Part shown: positions 40,614 to 50,810 of the stretch, one piece after another | How positions within the stretch are numbered: the first letter of the stretch is position 1 | Layout of the letters: each line of letters opens with the position of its first letter | Source: Rhodanobacteraceae bacterium | GTDB taxonomy: Bacteria; Pseudomonadota; Gammaproteobacteria; Xanthomonadales; Rhodanobacteraceae | NCBI GenBank assembly: GCA_009996615.1 | Contig: JAACZU010000006.1 | Coordinates: 62,001 to 126,000 of the forward strand | Reading direction: 5' to 3' | Length of the DNA stretch: 64,000 bases | Notes under the pieces: generated by a model | The model's database searches: none | What the model was told of the DNA's origin: nothing | What the model saw: only the letters and a program-made list of their open reading frames with translations | Translations under genes and position numbers: made by a program

Positions 40614-41513
40614 TCATTCCATCTCGCGGTGATACGTCAGCACGCGCGTGTAGCGCTCGCGGAAATGCTCGGCCAGGCGCTCGGCGAGGTAGACCGAGCG
40701 GTGGCGGCCGCCGGTGCAGCCCAGGCAGATCGTGACATAGCTGCGGCCGTCGCTCTCGAAGCGCGGCAGCCAGGTGCCGAGCAGTGTGCGCAGGTCGGCG
40801 TCGAACTGCGCGACCTCCGGGCGGGCCTCCAGCCAGGCGCGTACCGGCGCGTCCTTGCCCGACAGCGGGCGCAGTTGCGCGTCCCAGTGCGGGTTCGGCA
40901 GGCAGCGCGCGTCGAACACGAAATCCGCATCGGTCGGCACGCCGCGGCGGTAGGCGAACGATTCGAACATCAAGGTCATCGCGCCGGCGGTCAGGCCCAT
41001 CTCGGTGATGACCAGCCGGCGCAGCTGGTGCACGTTCAGCGCGCTGGTGTCGATCACGCGGTCGGCGATCGCCAGCATCGGCTTGAGCAGGCGGCGTTCC
41101 TCGGCGATCGCCTCGGCCAGGCCCAGGCCGTCGCCGGACAGCGGATGGCGGCGGCGCGTTTCCGAGTAGCGCTTGATCAGCACGTCGTCGCGCGTGTCGA
41201 GGAACACCAGCCGGTAGCCGATCTCCAGGCGCGCCAGCTCGGCCAGGATCTGCGGCAGGCGATTGAGGTTCTCGGCCGGGTTGCGCACGTCGACGCCGAC
41301 CGCGAGGCGGTGGCGCACGCCCGAGCCCTGCGAGATCGCCTGCACGAACGCGGGCATCAGAGACGCCGGCAGGTTGTCCACGCAGTAGTAGCCGATGTCC
41401 TCGAGCGTGCGCAGCGCGACGGTCTTGCCGGAGCCGGACAGGCCGCTGACGATGATCAGCGCGTCGGCCGGCGTGGCCGGGCCGTCGGCGTGCAGGGGCG
41501 TGGTGTCTACCAT
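40614..41513 (-). CDS. rapZ: RNase adaptor / nucleotide-binding protein RapZ
   Basis: A 299-aa RapZ/YvcJ P-loop protein: Walker [21 protein letters not shown], then [14 protein letters not shown], and the C-terminal domain with [20 protein letters not shown]. In E. coli RapZ guides RNase E to a small RNA and controls glucosamine-6-phosphate synthase; in other bacteria the role is less clear. The ATG at 41513 overlaps the hprK stop by 7 bases, so the genes are coupled. Confidence 0.95.
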   Translation of the reverse strand: MVDTTPLHADGPATPADALIIVSGLSGSGKTVALRTLEDIGYYCVDNLPASLMPAFVQAISQGSGVRHRLAVGVDVRNPAENLNRLPQILAELARLEIGYRLVFLDTRDDVLIKRYSETRRRHPLSGDGLGLAEAIAEERRLLKPMLAIADRVIDTSALNVHQLRRLVITEMGLTAGAMTLMFESFAYRRGVPTDADFVFDARCLPNPHWDAQLRPLSGKDAPVRAWLEARPEVAQFDADLRTLLGTWLPRFESDGRSYVTICLGCTGGRHRSVYLAERLAEHFRERYTRVLTYHREME

Positions 41514-42457
41514 GGCGGCAGGCGGCGCATCTGGTGCGCCTGGCGGTCGATGAAGGTCTGGGCCGGGTCGAAGCCCTTGGTCTTGAGCATGTGGCTGCGC
41601 ACGGCCGCCTCGGCCAGCACCGCGATGTTGCGGCCCGGCGCGACCGGGATCACGATCTGCGGCACGCGCACGTCGAGGATCTCGCGGTAGCCGACGTCGC
41701 CGGTCAGGCGCGTCATCGGATCGCCTGGCGCGTCGAGCTTCTGCGGTTTCAGGTGCACGATCAGGCGCAGGTACTTTGACGGCTTGACCGCGGTCTGGCC
41801 GAACATCTCGCGCACGTTGAGCACGCCCAGGCCGCGCACCTCGAGCAGGTCGCGCAGCATCTCCGGGCAGTTGCCGTCGATCACGTCGGGCGCGATCAGG
41901 GTGAATTCCGGCGCGTCGTCGGCGACCAGGCGGTGGCCGCGCGTGATCAGCTCGAGCGCCAGCTCGCTCTTGCCGGTGCCGCTTTCGCCGGTGATCAGCA
42001 CGCCGATCGAGTAGACCTCCATCAGCACGCCGTGCAGCGTGACCTGGCGCGCCAGCATGCGCGCCAGCTGGTACTGCAGGTAGGTCAGCAGCTCGTGGCC
42101 GCGCTTGGGGCTGTGCCACAGCGGCGTGTTCGACTCCTCGGCCGCCTGGCGCAGGTCGGCCGGCACCGGCTGGTCCTTGGTCACCAGCAGCGCGGTCGGC
42201 GCGTAGGCGACGATCTTCTCGACCGTTTCCCAGCGCTGGCGCGAATCGAGGCTGTCGAGGTAGTTCAGCTCCTCGGAGCCGAGGATCTGCACCTTGTTCG
42301 GGTAGATGATGTTGAGGTAGCCGACCAGCGATGGCCGCCGCTCCTGGCTCTCGCCGGTCTCGATCACGCGGCTCTCGCCGCGCAGGCCGGCGACCCAGCG
42401 CAGGGCGAGGCGCTCGCCGACGGCGTCGAACAATTGGCGGGCAGTCAGGCGGTCCAC
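41507..42457 (-). CDS. hprK: HPr kinase/phosphorylase
   Basis: A 316-aa bifunctional enzyme that phosphorylates or dephosphorylates the regulatory Ser of HPr. N-terminal domain with (V)[21 protein letters not shown]-loop [20 protein letters not shown]; signature [21 protein letters not shown] set the start at a GTG (42457) because the length then matches Xanthomonas-type HprK, about 316 aa. An ATG at 42577 would add a Pro-rich 40-residue segment without similarity. Upstream lies the fourth REP palindrome, then ptsN. Confidence 0.9.
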   Translation of the reverse strand: MDRLTARQLFDAVGERLALRWVAGLRGESRVIETGESQERRPSLVGYLNIIYPNKVQILGSEELNYLDSLDSRQRWETVEKIVAYAPTALLVTKDQPVPADLRQAAEESNTPLWHSPKRGHELLTYLQYQLARMLARQVTLHGVLMEVYSIGVLITGESGTGKSELALELITRGHRLVADDAPEFTLIAPDVIDGNCPEMLRDLLEVRGLGVLNVREMFGQTAVKPSKYLRLIVHLKPQKLDAPGDPMTRLTGDVGYREILDVRVPQIVIPVAPGRNIAVLAEAAVRSHMLKTKGFDPAQTFIDRQAHQMRRLPPW

Positions 42458-42582
42458 GTGCGCGGGCGGGTCCTGGGGCGGGGGCGGGGCATCGGAGCGG
42501 CACGCACCTCCGCGGACGGCGCGCTCGATCTCCGGCAAGGATAACGGCTCGGCGGCCGTCTGGGGCAGGGGACCCATTCTCT

Positions 42583-42645
42583 GTAGGAGCGCACCCTGTG
42601 CGCGACCCGACGCGTCCACCGGTCGCGCACAGGGTGCGCTCCTAC
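42583..42645. repeat. REP-like palindrome, GTAGGAGCG family (copy 4)
   Basis: A nearly perfect palindrome: GTAGGAGCGCACCCTGTGCG with CGACC (42583-42607) and GGTCGCGCACAGGGTGCGCT with CCTAC (42621-42645), 13-base loop. It lies between ptsN and hprK. Confidence 0.9.
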
Positions 42646-42662
42646 GAAAAGCGGGGTGGGTC

Positions 42663-43124
42663 TCAGCCTTGCAACGACACCCCGCGCGCGCGCGCCAGCT
42701 CGGCGCGCAACGTGCCGTCGTCCGGCGCGGCGCGCAGCGCGGCGGTCACGCGCGTGTCGGAAAACAGCTCGGCCAGTTCGGCCAGCAGGGTCAGGTGCTG
42801 GTCGGTGAAATGCGCCGGCACGATCAGCGCGGCGACGAGATCGACCGGCAGGCCGTCATCGGCGCCGAAGCTGATCGGCGTGGCCAGCCGCACGAAGGCG
42901 GCGCGTGCCTCGCGCACCGCGGCGCTGCGTCCGTGCGGGATCGCAACGCCGCGGCCGAGGCCGGTGGTACCCAGGCGCTCGCGCGCGCTCAGGGCGTCGC
43001 GCACGACGGCGACGTCGTCGCCGCTGGCCAGCAGGGTCGCAAGTCGGTCGATCAGTTCGGCCTTGTCGTGGGCGACAAGGCCACTCCGCACCCGCTCGGC
43101 GGGCAACAGGTCGAGGAAACGCAT
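42663..43124 (-). CDS. ptsN: PTS IIA-like nitrogen-regulatory protein PtsN
   Basis: A 153-aa EIIA-Ntr: [20 protein letters not shown], with the phospho-His in [20 protein letters not shown] (near residue 66) and [20 protein letters not shown] C-terminal helix. PtsN links PTS phosphorylation to nitrogen or potassium homeostasis. It lies 33 bases downstream of hpf, the usual order rpoN-hpf-ptsN. Confidence 0.95.
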   Translation of the reverse strand: MRFLDLLPAERVRSGLVAHDKAELIDRLATLLASGDDVAVVRDALSARERLGTTGLGRGVAIPHGRSAAVREARAAFVRLATPISFGADDGLPVDLVAALIVPAHFTDQHLTLLAELAELFSDTRVTAALRAAPDDGTLRAELARARGVSLQG

Positions 43125-43157
43125 GGCGGGTGCGGAGTCTCGCTTGGGGGAATCCCG

Positions 43158-43478
43158 TCAACTATACCGCGCCGCGCGGACGGTCTCGGCGCGGTGGTCG
43201 GTCACCTTCTCCTTGTGCTTGCGCAGCAGCGCTTCGACCTTGTCGACCAGCACGTCGATCGCGGCGTACATGTCGGCCGCGGTGGCGTCCGCATGCAGCG
43301 TCTTGCCGGACACGGCCAGCGTGATCTCGGCCTTGTGCAGCAGCTTTTCGATGCCCAGCACGATGGTGACGTCATGCAGCTGGTCGAACAGGCGCGTGAC
43401 GCGCTCGAACTTGCCGGCCGCGTAGTCGCGCAGCGCGGGAGTAACTTCGACCTGGTGACCCTTGACGTTGATCTGCAT
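43158..43478 (-). CDS. hpf: Ribosome hibernation-promoting factor, short form
   Basis: A 106-aa HPF/RaiA-type protein (MQINVKGHQVEVTPALRDYA; DVTIVLGIEKLLHKAEITLA). It binds the 30S decoding region and promotes 100S ribosomes in stationary phase. It lacks the long-form C-terminal domain. AGGAG precedes the ATG by 8 bases. The gap to rpoN (43479-43648) has no gene and may carry a promoter. Confidence 0.95.
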   Translation of the reverse strand: MQINVKGHQVEVTPALRDYAAGKFERVTRLFDQLHDVTIVLGIEKLLHKAEITLAVSGKTLHADATAADMYAAIDVLVDKVEALLRKHKEKVTDHRAETVRAARYS

Positions 43479-43648
43479 GATGAACTCCTCACAAGGAATG
43501 GGCCGGCCACGGCCGGGCCCGAGCTGAGGGCCGCGCGTGGCACCGATGCGGTCGGCGGGACGCGGGCTCCAGAACGATGGACAAGCGATCGTGCGGCGCG
43601 TTCATTCCTCCACGTGTGTAAAAACGTCACAGCTGCCCGGCCACCGCA

Positions 43649-45076
43649 TCAGCCGAGCCTGCTGCGTTCGTTCGACGAGGGGATGTTCATCGCCTCGCGG
43701 TACTTGGCCACGGTGCGCCGCGCGACGTTGATGCCGCGCCGGTTCAGTTCGACCGCGAGCACCTGGTCGGACAGCGGTTTGGCGGCATGCTCCTCGTCGA
43801 TCAGTTTCCTGATCATGGCCTGGATCGCGGTGGCCGAGGCGGCGCCGCCGTCGACCGTGGTCACGCCGCTGGAGAAGAAGTACTTGAACTCGTAGGTGCC
43901 GCGCGGCGTGTGCAGGAACTTGCGCGTGGTCACGCGGCTGATCGTCGATTCGTGCATGCCGATCTCGTCGGCGACGTCCTTGAGCACGAGCGGGCGCATC
44001 GCCTCGGGGCCGAATTCGAGGAACGCCTCCTGCGCGCGCACGATCGCGGTGGCCACCTTCAGCATCGTCTCGGCGCGCGTCTTCAGGCTCTTGATCAGCC
44101 AGCGCGCCTCCTGCAGCTGGCCCTTGAGGTAATGCGCATCCTCGCGGCGCGCCTTGGCGATCAGGCCGGCGTAATGCTCGTTGATGCCCAGGCGCGGCTG
44201 GCAGCCCGGCGCCAGCGTGACCTGCCAGCGGCCGCCGACCTTGCGCACGTACGCGTCCGGCGCGACGTATTCGGTGCCGGTGCTGGCGAAGCCGCTGCCG
44301 GGCTTGGGCGCGAGCGAGCGGATCAGCGCCAGCGCGGTGTCGAACTGCCCCTCGTCGACGTGCAGGCGCTGGCAGATGCGCGCACGATCCTGCCGCGCGA
44401 GCGTCTCCAGGTGCTCGGCGACCAGCGTGCGCGCCAGCGCGAGGCCGGGCGTGTTCGCGTCGAAGGCGCCGAGCTGTACGGACAGGCATTCGCGCAACGA
44501 GCGGCTGGCGACGCCGAGCGGGTCGAACTGCTGCACGCGCCGGCGCACCGACTCGATCTCCGCCGGCGTCACCACATACAGCGCCGCCAGCGCGGCGGCG
44601 ATCGTGTCGTCGTCCTCGGCCAGGTAGCCGTCGTCGTCGACCGCCTCGATGATCGCCGCGGCGATCGCGCGGTCGCGCGCGGACATGGGGGTCAGGTTGA
44701 GCTGCCACAGCAGGTGGTCGCGCAGGTCCTCCGGCTCGGCGTCCTGCGGCTCCAGGCCGTCCTCGTCGGGCGCGGCGCCGCGGGGCGCGGCGTGGTCGAA
44801 CTCGAAGTCGAGCGGCTGCTCGTCGCCGTCGCCGGCTTCGGCGCCGTCGGCGCCTTCGGCCGGGGCGTCCGCCGCCAGCTCGGCCTCGGCGCTGGCCTCG
44901 CCGTCTTCGCCTTCCGACGCGCCGTCGACCATGTCGAGCAGCGGATTGGATTCGAGCGCGAGATTGAGCTCCAGCTCCAGCTCCAGTCGCGACAGCTGCA
45001 GCAGCCGGATTGCCTGTTGCAGTTGCGGCGTCAGCGCCAGCGACTGGCCCAGACGGAGTTGGAGAGCGGGTTTCAT
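43649..45076 (-). CDS. rpoN: RNA polymerase sigma-54 factor
   Basis: A 475-aa protein: region I MKPALQLRLGQSLALTPQLQ, an acidic stretch (about 55-120), the core-binding and helix-turn-helix regions, and the RpoN box ARRTVAKYREAMNIPSSNER near the C-terminus. It directs transcription from -24/-12 promoters with enhancer-binding proteins. The start ATG at 45076 is set by homology; upstream in-frame codons are repeat sequence. A TTGGCACG-N10-type -24/-12 element lies immediately before the ATG (see that entry). Confidence 0.96.
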   Translation of the reverse strand: MKPALQLRLGQSLALTPQLQQAIRLLQLSRLELELELNLALESNPLLDMVDGASEGEDGEASAEAELAADAPAEGADGAEAGDGDEQPLDFEFDHAAPRGAAPDEDGLEPQDAEPEDLRDHLLWQLNLTPMSARDRAIAAAIIEAVDDDGYLAEDDDTIAAALAALYVVTPAEIESVRRRVQQFDPLGVASRSLRECLSVQLGAFDANTPGLALARTLVAEHLETLARQDRARICQRLHVDEGQFDTALALIRSLAPKPGSGFASTGTEYVAPDAYVRKVGGRWQVTLAPGCQPRLGINEHYAGLIAKARREDAHYLKGQLQEARWLIKSLKTRAETMLKVATAIVRAQEAFLEFGPEAMRPLVLKDVADEIGMHESTISRVTTRKFLHTPRGTYEFKYFFSSGVTTVDGGAASATAIQAMIRKLIDEEHAAKPLSDQVLAVELNRRGINVARRTVAKYREAMNIPSSNERSRLG

Positions 45077-45092
45077 GCCGGAAGCGTGCCAA
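45077..45092 (-). promoter_or_regulatory. Sigma-54-like -24/-12 element abutting the rpoN start codon
   Basis: Minus strand TTGGCACGCTTCCGGC followed by the rpoN ATG: GG at 45090-45089 and GC at 45078-45077 with exactly 10 bases between. The -24 half is a perfect match; the -12 half (CGGCA for TTGCA) is weak. Confidence 0.35.
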
Positions 45093-45209
45093 GTGGCCTT
45101 TGCGGCCATCCTAGCGCCAAAGCGCGAGCAGGGAATAGGGGCTGGGGGCGAGGGCGAAAAAACCGCAATGCGGCAAAATCTGGTCCGCGTGCCCGCCGGC
45201 GCGCGGCGT

Positions 45210-45255
45210 TCTCCAATCCCGAATCCCCAATCCCCAATCCCCAATCCCGGCTCGA
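45210..45255. repeat. G-rich heptamer arm (GGGATTS type) between lptB and rpoN
   Basis: On the coding strand a G-rich arm follows the lptB stop directly (plus 45210-45252). Its partner arm before rpoN is degenerate (C-rich around 45131-45160). A partial element. Confidence 0.75.
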
Positions 45256-45975
45256 CTACATCCGGAACTCGCGCCCCAGGTAGACCTCGCGCACCTGCTC
45301 GTTGGCGAGGATGTCGGCCGGGGCGCCCTGGGTCAGCACGGCGCCTTCGCTCATGATGTAGGCGCGCTCGCAGATGCCGAGGGTCTCGCGCACGTTGTGG
45401 TCGGTGATCAGGATGCCGATGCCGCGCGACTTCAGCTGGCGCACGATGCGCTGGATGTCGACCACCGAGATCGGGTCGATGCCGGCGAACGGCTCGTCGA
45501 GCAGCATGAAGCGCGGCCTGGCCGCCAGCGCGCGCGCGATCTCGACGCGGCGGCGCTCGCCGCCTGACAGGCTGACGCCCTTCTGGCCGGCGATGTGGCC
45601 GATCTGCAGGTCGTCGATCAGCTGCTCGAGCTCGACCTTGCGGCCGGCGGCGTCGAGGTCCTCGCGCAGTTCGAGGATCGCCAGGATGTTGTCGGCCACG
45701 CTCAGGCGGCGGAACACCGACGGCTCCTGTGGCAGGTAGCCCACGCCCAGGCGCGCGCGCGCATGCATCGGCAGGCCGGTCACGTCGCGTTCGTCGATGC
45801 GGATCGTGCCGGCATCGGCCGCGATCAGGCCGACGATCATGTAGAACGAGGTCGTCTTGCCGGCGCCGTTGGGGCCGAGCAGGCCGACGATCTCGCCCTG
45901 CTCGAGCGAGAACTCGAAGTCACGAACGACCGCGCGCCCGCGGAAGCTCTTGCGCAATCCGGTGGCACTGAGCAT
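45256..45975 (-). CDS. lptB: LPS export ABC transporter ATPase LptB
   Basis: A 239-aa ABC ATPase: Walker [22 protein letters not shown]-loop [12 protein letters not shown], signature [18 protein letters not shown], Walker [14 protein letters not shown] and the H-loop His in [11 protein letters not shown]. It powers LptFG extraction of LPS from the inner membrane. The ATG overlaps the lptA stop by one base. It precedes rpoN, as in many proteobacteria. Confidence 0.97.
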   Translation of the reverse strand: MLSATGLRKSFRGRAVVRDFEFSLEQGEIVGLLGPNGAGKTTSFYMIVGLIAADAGTIRIDERDVTGLPMHARARLGVGYLPQEPSVFRRLSVADNILAILELREDLDAAGRKVELEQLIDDLQIGHIAGQKGVSLSGGERRRVEIARALAARPRFMLLDEPFAGIDPISVVDIQRIVRQLKSRGIGILITDHNVRETLGICERAYIMSEGAVLTQGAPADILANEQVREVYLGREFRM

Positions 45976-46568
45976 CAGGAAGAACTGTCCGTGCCGTTCG
46001 CCGGTTTTGCGGCGGCCGGCGCGGCCGGCTTCGCCTTGGGCTGGATGATCATGTGCACGCGGTCGCCGCCGCTGGCGTCGCCGCTTTCCATCTCGCCGGT
46101 ATGGGTGTTGTAGGTCATGTGCGCGCCGTGGAACTCGCCGCGGCCCTGCTGCACGACGGTCACGTTGCCGCTCAGTTCGGCGATGCCGCTGGTGTTGTCG
46201 TAGTCGATGCGCTCGGCATCGGCCTTCACCAGCCCGCCGCCGTCCTGCTGCTGCTGCAGCTGCGCCGGCTTGCCGGTCAGCACCACGCGGGTGACCTCGC
46301 CGGCCTTGTCCTGGTGGATCGTCGCCTCGGCGGCATTCGCGTGCATCGTGCCCTGCACGACGCGCACGTCGCCGCGCAGGTAGGTGTGGCCCGGTTGCTT
46401 GTCGCTGCCCTGGACGATCTTCGAGTAGTTCGATTTCACGTCCATCGGCTGCTCGCGGTCGCTGCGCAGCGCGTGCGCGGCCGGCGCGGCGAGCGCGGCC
46501 AGCATGAGGGCGATCAGGCGCAGGCCGGCTTCATTTCGCCCGCTGGGGCTGCAGGGTGGAGTGGACAT
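45975..46568 (-). CDS. lptA: LPS transport periplasmic protein LptA
   Basis: A 197-aa protein: signal segment ([17 protein letters not shown], cleavage after AHA), then an OstA-like beta-jellyroll with [40 protein letters not shown] and [13 protein letters not shown] low-complexity Ala/Lys/Pro tail follows. It bridges LptC to LptD across the periplasm. Its start (46568) lies within the last codons of lptC, a 38-base overlap; a later ATG (46505) would remove part of the signal peptide. Confidence 0.93.
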   Translation of the reverse strand: MSTPPCSPSGRNEAGLRLIALMLAALAAPAAHALRSDREQPMDVKSNYSKIVQGSDKQPGHTYLRGDVRVVQGTMHANAAEATIHQDKAGEVTRVVLTGKPAQLQQQQDGGGLVKADAERIDYDNTSGIAELSGNVTVVQQGRGEFHGAHMTYNTHTGEMESGDASGGDRVHMIIQPKAKPAAPAAAKPANGTDSSS

Positions 46569-47106
46569 CGGAGAGGAGCTCCAGGACTTTGTCGTTGAGG
46601 TCGCCGCGCATGCCGACGCCGCTCAGTATAGAGCCCGGCTGCGTGATCGTCGCCGGCGCGGCGGTCTCGAACGTCTTGTCCTTCGGCCGGGCGGTGAGGT
46701 CGCGCGTGACGACGTCGATCGGCTTGTCGTCGTCGCCGGCCGCGCGGTGCATCTCGACCTGTCCCTGCAGCTTCATCAGCGAGCCGTCCTTGTCGACCCA
46801 GGCGGCATCCGACTTGCCCTTCCACGGATGGCCGCCGCCGTCGATCAGCAGGTAGTCGGGCGTGGTCACGTAGATCGAGCCGTCGTCGCCGCGCCGCGCC
46901 AGGTGCGGGCCGCTGACCTGGAACGTGCGCTGGCCGGCCGAGTCGAGCGCGTCGAGCGTGAAATCGGTCAGCGCGTAGTCCGAGCGCGGCGGGCCGGCGA
47001 AGGTTTCCTCGTTCGGTCGCTCGCGCACCAGCCACAGCAGCCATTCGGTGCCGATCGCGAGCAGCGCGAGCAGCGCGATCGCCAGCCAGGTACGACGCTC
47101 GGTCAT
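46531..47106 (-). CDS. lptC: LPS export periplasmic anchor LptC
   Basis: A 191-aa protein with an N-terminal helix (TWLAIALLALLAIGTEWLLW) and a periplasmic LptC/YrbK fold: DYALTDFTLDALDSAGQRTF, SGPHLARRGDDGSIYVTTPD, ending [10 protein letters not shown]. It receives LPS from LptBFG and passes it to LptA. It follows kdsC after 8 bases and overlaps lptA. Confidence 0.94.
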   Translation of the reverse strand: MTERRTWLAIALLALLAIGTEWLLWLVRERPNEETFAGPPRSDYALTDFTLDALDSAGQRTFQVSGPHLARRGDDGSIYVTTPDYLLIDGGGHPWKGKSDAAWVDKDGSLMKLQGQVEMHRAAGDDDKPIDVVTRDLTARPKDKTFETAAPATITQPGSILSGVGMRGDLNDKVLELLSDVHSTLQPQRAK

Positions 47107-47114
47107 CGGTCGGC

Positions 47115-47657
47115 TCAGCGCAGGAACGCGGCCAGCTCGGCCTCGGCCTTGCCCTGCGCGGCGAGGATCAGGTCGCAGACCTCGCGCGCGGCGCCGCCGC
47201 CGCCGCCGGCGCGCGTGCGCCAGTGCGCGCGTTCGCGCACCCAGGCATGCGCGTCGGCCGGCGCGATCGCCAGGCCGACCTGCTGCATCGGCGCGAGGTC
47301 GGCGAGGTCGTCGCCGGTGTAGGCGACCTGGTCGACGGACAGGCGCAGCGCGTGCAGCAGCTGTTCGAGGCAGGCGCGCTTGTCCTTCTGGTCCTGGTAG
47401 ACGTGCGCGATGCCGAGCTCGGCCATGCGCTCGGTGACGACGTGGCTGAGCCGCGCGGTGATGATCGCGACCTCGATGCCGTTGGCGAGCAGGCGCTTGA
47501 GGCCGAGCCCGTCGTGCACGTTGAACGCCTTCAGCTCGTGGCCGTCGGCGGTGTACCAGAGCTTGCCGTCGGTCAGCACGCCGTCGACGTCGAACACGGC
47601 CAGTTTCACGCGCGCGGCGCGTTCGCGGATGTCGGCGGGCAGGTCAATGGGGAGCAT
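47115..47657 (-). CDS. kdsC: 3-deoxy-D-manno-octulosonate 8-phosphate phosphatase
   Basis: A 180-aa HAD (C0 cap-less) phosphatase of Kdo synthesis: AVFDVDGVLTDGKLWYTADG with the nucleophile Asp, KAFNVHDGLGLKRLLANGIE, IITARLS and VAYTGDDLADLAPMQQVGLA. The ATG at 47657 has no Shine-Dalgarno sequence; the C-rich arm of the GGGATTS-type element ends a few bases before it. It follows kdsD and precedes lptC, the common order. Confidence 0.95.
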   Translation of the reverse strand: MLPIDLPADIRERAARVKLAVFDVDGVLTDGKLWYTADGHELKAFNVHDGLGLKRLLANGIEVAIITARLSHVVTERMAELGIAHVYQDQKDKRACLEQLLHALRLSVDQVAYTGDDLADLAPMQQVGLAIAPADAHAWVRERAHWRTRAGGGGGAAREVCDLILAAQGKAEAELAAFLR

Positions 47658-47847
47658 GGAAAGCCGGGATTCGGGAGTCGGGATTGGGGATTCGGCAAAG
47701 CGATGCGTCGGCGCGACGTGGCCCGTCCGCGGAGGGCTGGAACAGGTTCGGGATCAGCGATTCGGGGCAAGCGTCGTATCGCGGGAACAGGATGCGGGAC
47801 GGCCTGCCTTTCGCCAATCCCGAATCCCGAATCTCCAATCCCGGCTT
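47658..47847. repeat. Paired G-rich element (GGGATTS type) between kdsD and kdsC
   Basis: On the coding strand a G-rich arm (plus 47812-47847) starts right after the kdsD stop. The C-rich arm (plus 47662-47695) ends 4-5 bases before the kdsC ATG. The interior of 116 bases has no gene. Confidence 0.9.
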
Positions 47848-48870
47848 TCAAACCACTCTCGCGCGTAGCAGGTCATGGATGTTCAGCGCGCCGACCACGC
47901 GGTTGTCGGCATCGACCACCAGCAGCGCGTGGATCTTGTGCGCCTCCATCAGCTGCGCGGCCTCGACCGCCAGCTTGTCGGCGCTGATCGCCTTCGGCTG
48001 CGCGGTCATCAGGCGCGTGACCGGGGTCGTGCGCAGGTCGATGTCGTCGTCGTCGACCGCGCGGCGCAGGTCGCCGTCGGTGAACACGCCGACCAGGCGG
48101 CCGTCGGTATCGGTGATCGCGGTCATGCCCAGGCCCTTGCGCGTCATCTCGACCAGGGCCTCGGTCAGCGTGACATCCGGGCGCACCGCCGGCACCTGCG
48201 CGCCGGTGTGCATGATGTCGCTGATCTTCAGCAGCAGCTGGCGGCCGAGGCTGCCGGCCGGGTGCGAACGCGCGAAGTCCTCGTCGGTGAAGCCGCGCGC
48301 CTCGAGCAGCGCGATCGCCAACGCGTCGCCCATGACCAGCGCGGCGGTCGTCGACGAGGTCGGCGCGAGGCCGAGTGGGCAGGCCTCGGCCGGCACGCTG
48401 GTGTCCAGGTGCACGTCGGCCAGGCGCGCCAGCGAGGAACCGTTGTTGCCGCTCATCGCGATCAGCGGGATGCCCTGGCGCTTGATCAACGGCAGGATCG
48501 CGAGCAGCTCGTCGGTCTCGCCGGAGTTGGACAGCGCCAGCACGACGTCCTTCTGCGTGATCATGCCGAGGTCGCCGTGGCTGGCCTCGGCCGGGTGCAC
48601 GAAGAACGCCGGCGTGCCGGTCGAGGCCAGAGTCGCTGCGATCTTGCGCGCGATGTGGCCGGACTTGCCCATGCCGGACACGACCACGCGGCCCGGGCAC
48701 TCGAACATCAGCTGGCAGGCGCGCAGGAAGTTCGCATCGATGCGGTCATGCAGCGCCTGGATCGCCAGCGCCTCGGTCGCGATGACGGCCTGGGCGCTCT
48801 TGACCAGCGCGCTGGCGTCGAGCAGGGGGTTGCCCGGAGAGCGCCCGGCGGCGTGGATCTGCGCGTTCAT
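47848..48870 (-). CDS. kdsD: Arabinose-5-phosphate isomerase
   Basis: A 340-aa enzyme that makes arabinose 5-phosphate for Kdo. An N-terminal SIS domain (VVVSGMGKSGHIARKIAATL, FFVHPAEASHGDLGMITQKD, LALSNSGETDELLAILPLIK) is followed by two CBS domains (from about residue 215; DIMHTGAQVPAVRPDVTLTE, GVFTDGDLRRAVDDD). I chose the ATG at 48870; an upstream ATG at about 48945 is possible. The AT-richer 70 bases before 48870 look like a promoter or leader, shared with the divergent ibaG gene. Confidence 0.94.
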   Translation of the reverse strand: MNAQIHAAGRSPGNPLLDASALVKSAQAVIATEALAIQALHDRIDANFLRACQLMFECPGRVVVSGMGKSGHIARKIAATLASTGTPAFFVHPAEASHGDLGMITQKDVVLALSNSGETDELLAILPLIKRQGIPLIAMSGNNGSSLARLADVHLDTSVPAEACPLGLAPTSSTTAALVMGDALAIALLEARGFTDEDFARSHPAGSLGRQLLLKISDIMHTGAQVPAVRPDVTLTEALVEMTRKGLGMTAITDTDGRLVGVFTDGDLRRAVDDDDIDLRTTPVTRLMTAQPKAISADKLAVEAAQLMEAHKIHALLVVDADNRVVGALNIHDLLRARVV

Positions 48871-49089
48871 CGAGGGAGGCGTCTGCGGGTCCGTAAAGGT
48901 CAGGAAAGCGTATTTTCTGCGCTGATGCAGGATTTTGAGTACCATGCGCCGCCTCATTGTAGCCGCTTCGCCGCGGTCCGCCCAAGGACGGCCCACGTGG
49001 CCCTGGCGTCGCAGCCACCCTTCGATCCCGATCGCGACCGCGCCGCCAGCGGCGCGTGGTCGATCCCGTTTCCCCGGAAAAGACAGAAT

Positions 49090-50641
<1,552 letters not shown>

Positions 50642-50671
50642 CGCCCCGCGGATCTTTCGCGCATCGACCTT

Positions 50672-50700
50672 GGACAAATCCACATCCTGTGGATTTGTCC
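50672..50700. terminator. Perfect hairpin behind murA
   Basis: GGACAAATCCACA-TCC-TGTGGATTTGTCC, a 13-base perfect stem with a 3-base loop, 30 bases after the murA stop. No strong T-run follows. A second hairpin, CGCAAGAC/GTCTTGCG, lies at 50734-50765, and an outer pair GTCCGGC/GCCGGAC at 50709-50715 and 50781-50787. Confidence 0.55.
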
Positions 50701-50810
50701 AGTCGCGAGTCCGGCGCATGTCCGCCTCGCTCGCGCAAGACAGGCACTTGCATGCCCGTCTTGCGTTCCGCCCATCCGTGGCCGGACTGGGGGTGTTCAT
50801 TTTCACCCGC

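Noticed and set aside
42458..42577. N-terminal extension of HprK from the ATG at 42577
   Set aside because: The added residues are Pro-rich without similarity and no ribosome site is evident; the shorter GTG form fits the family length.
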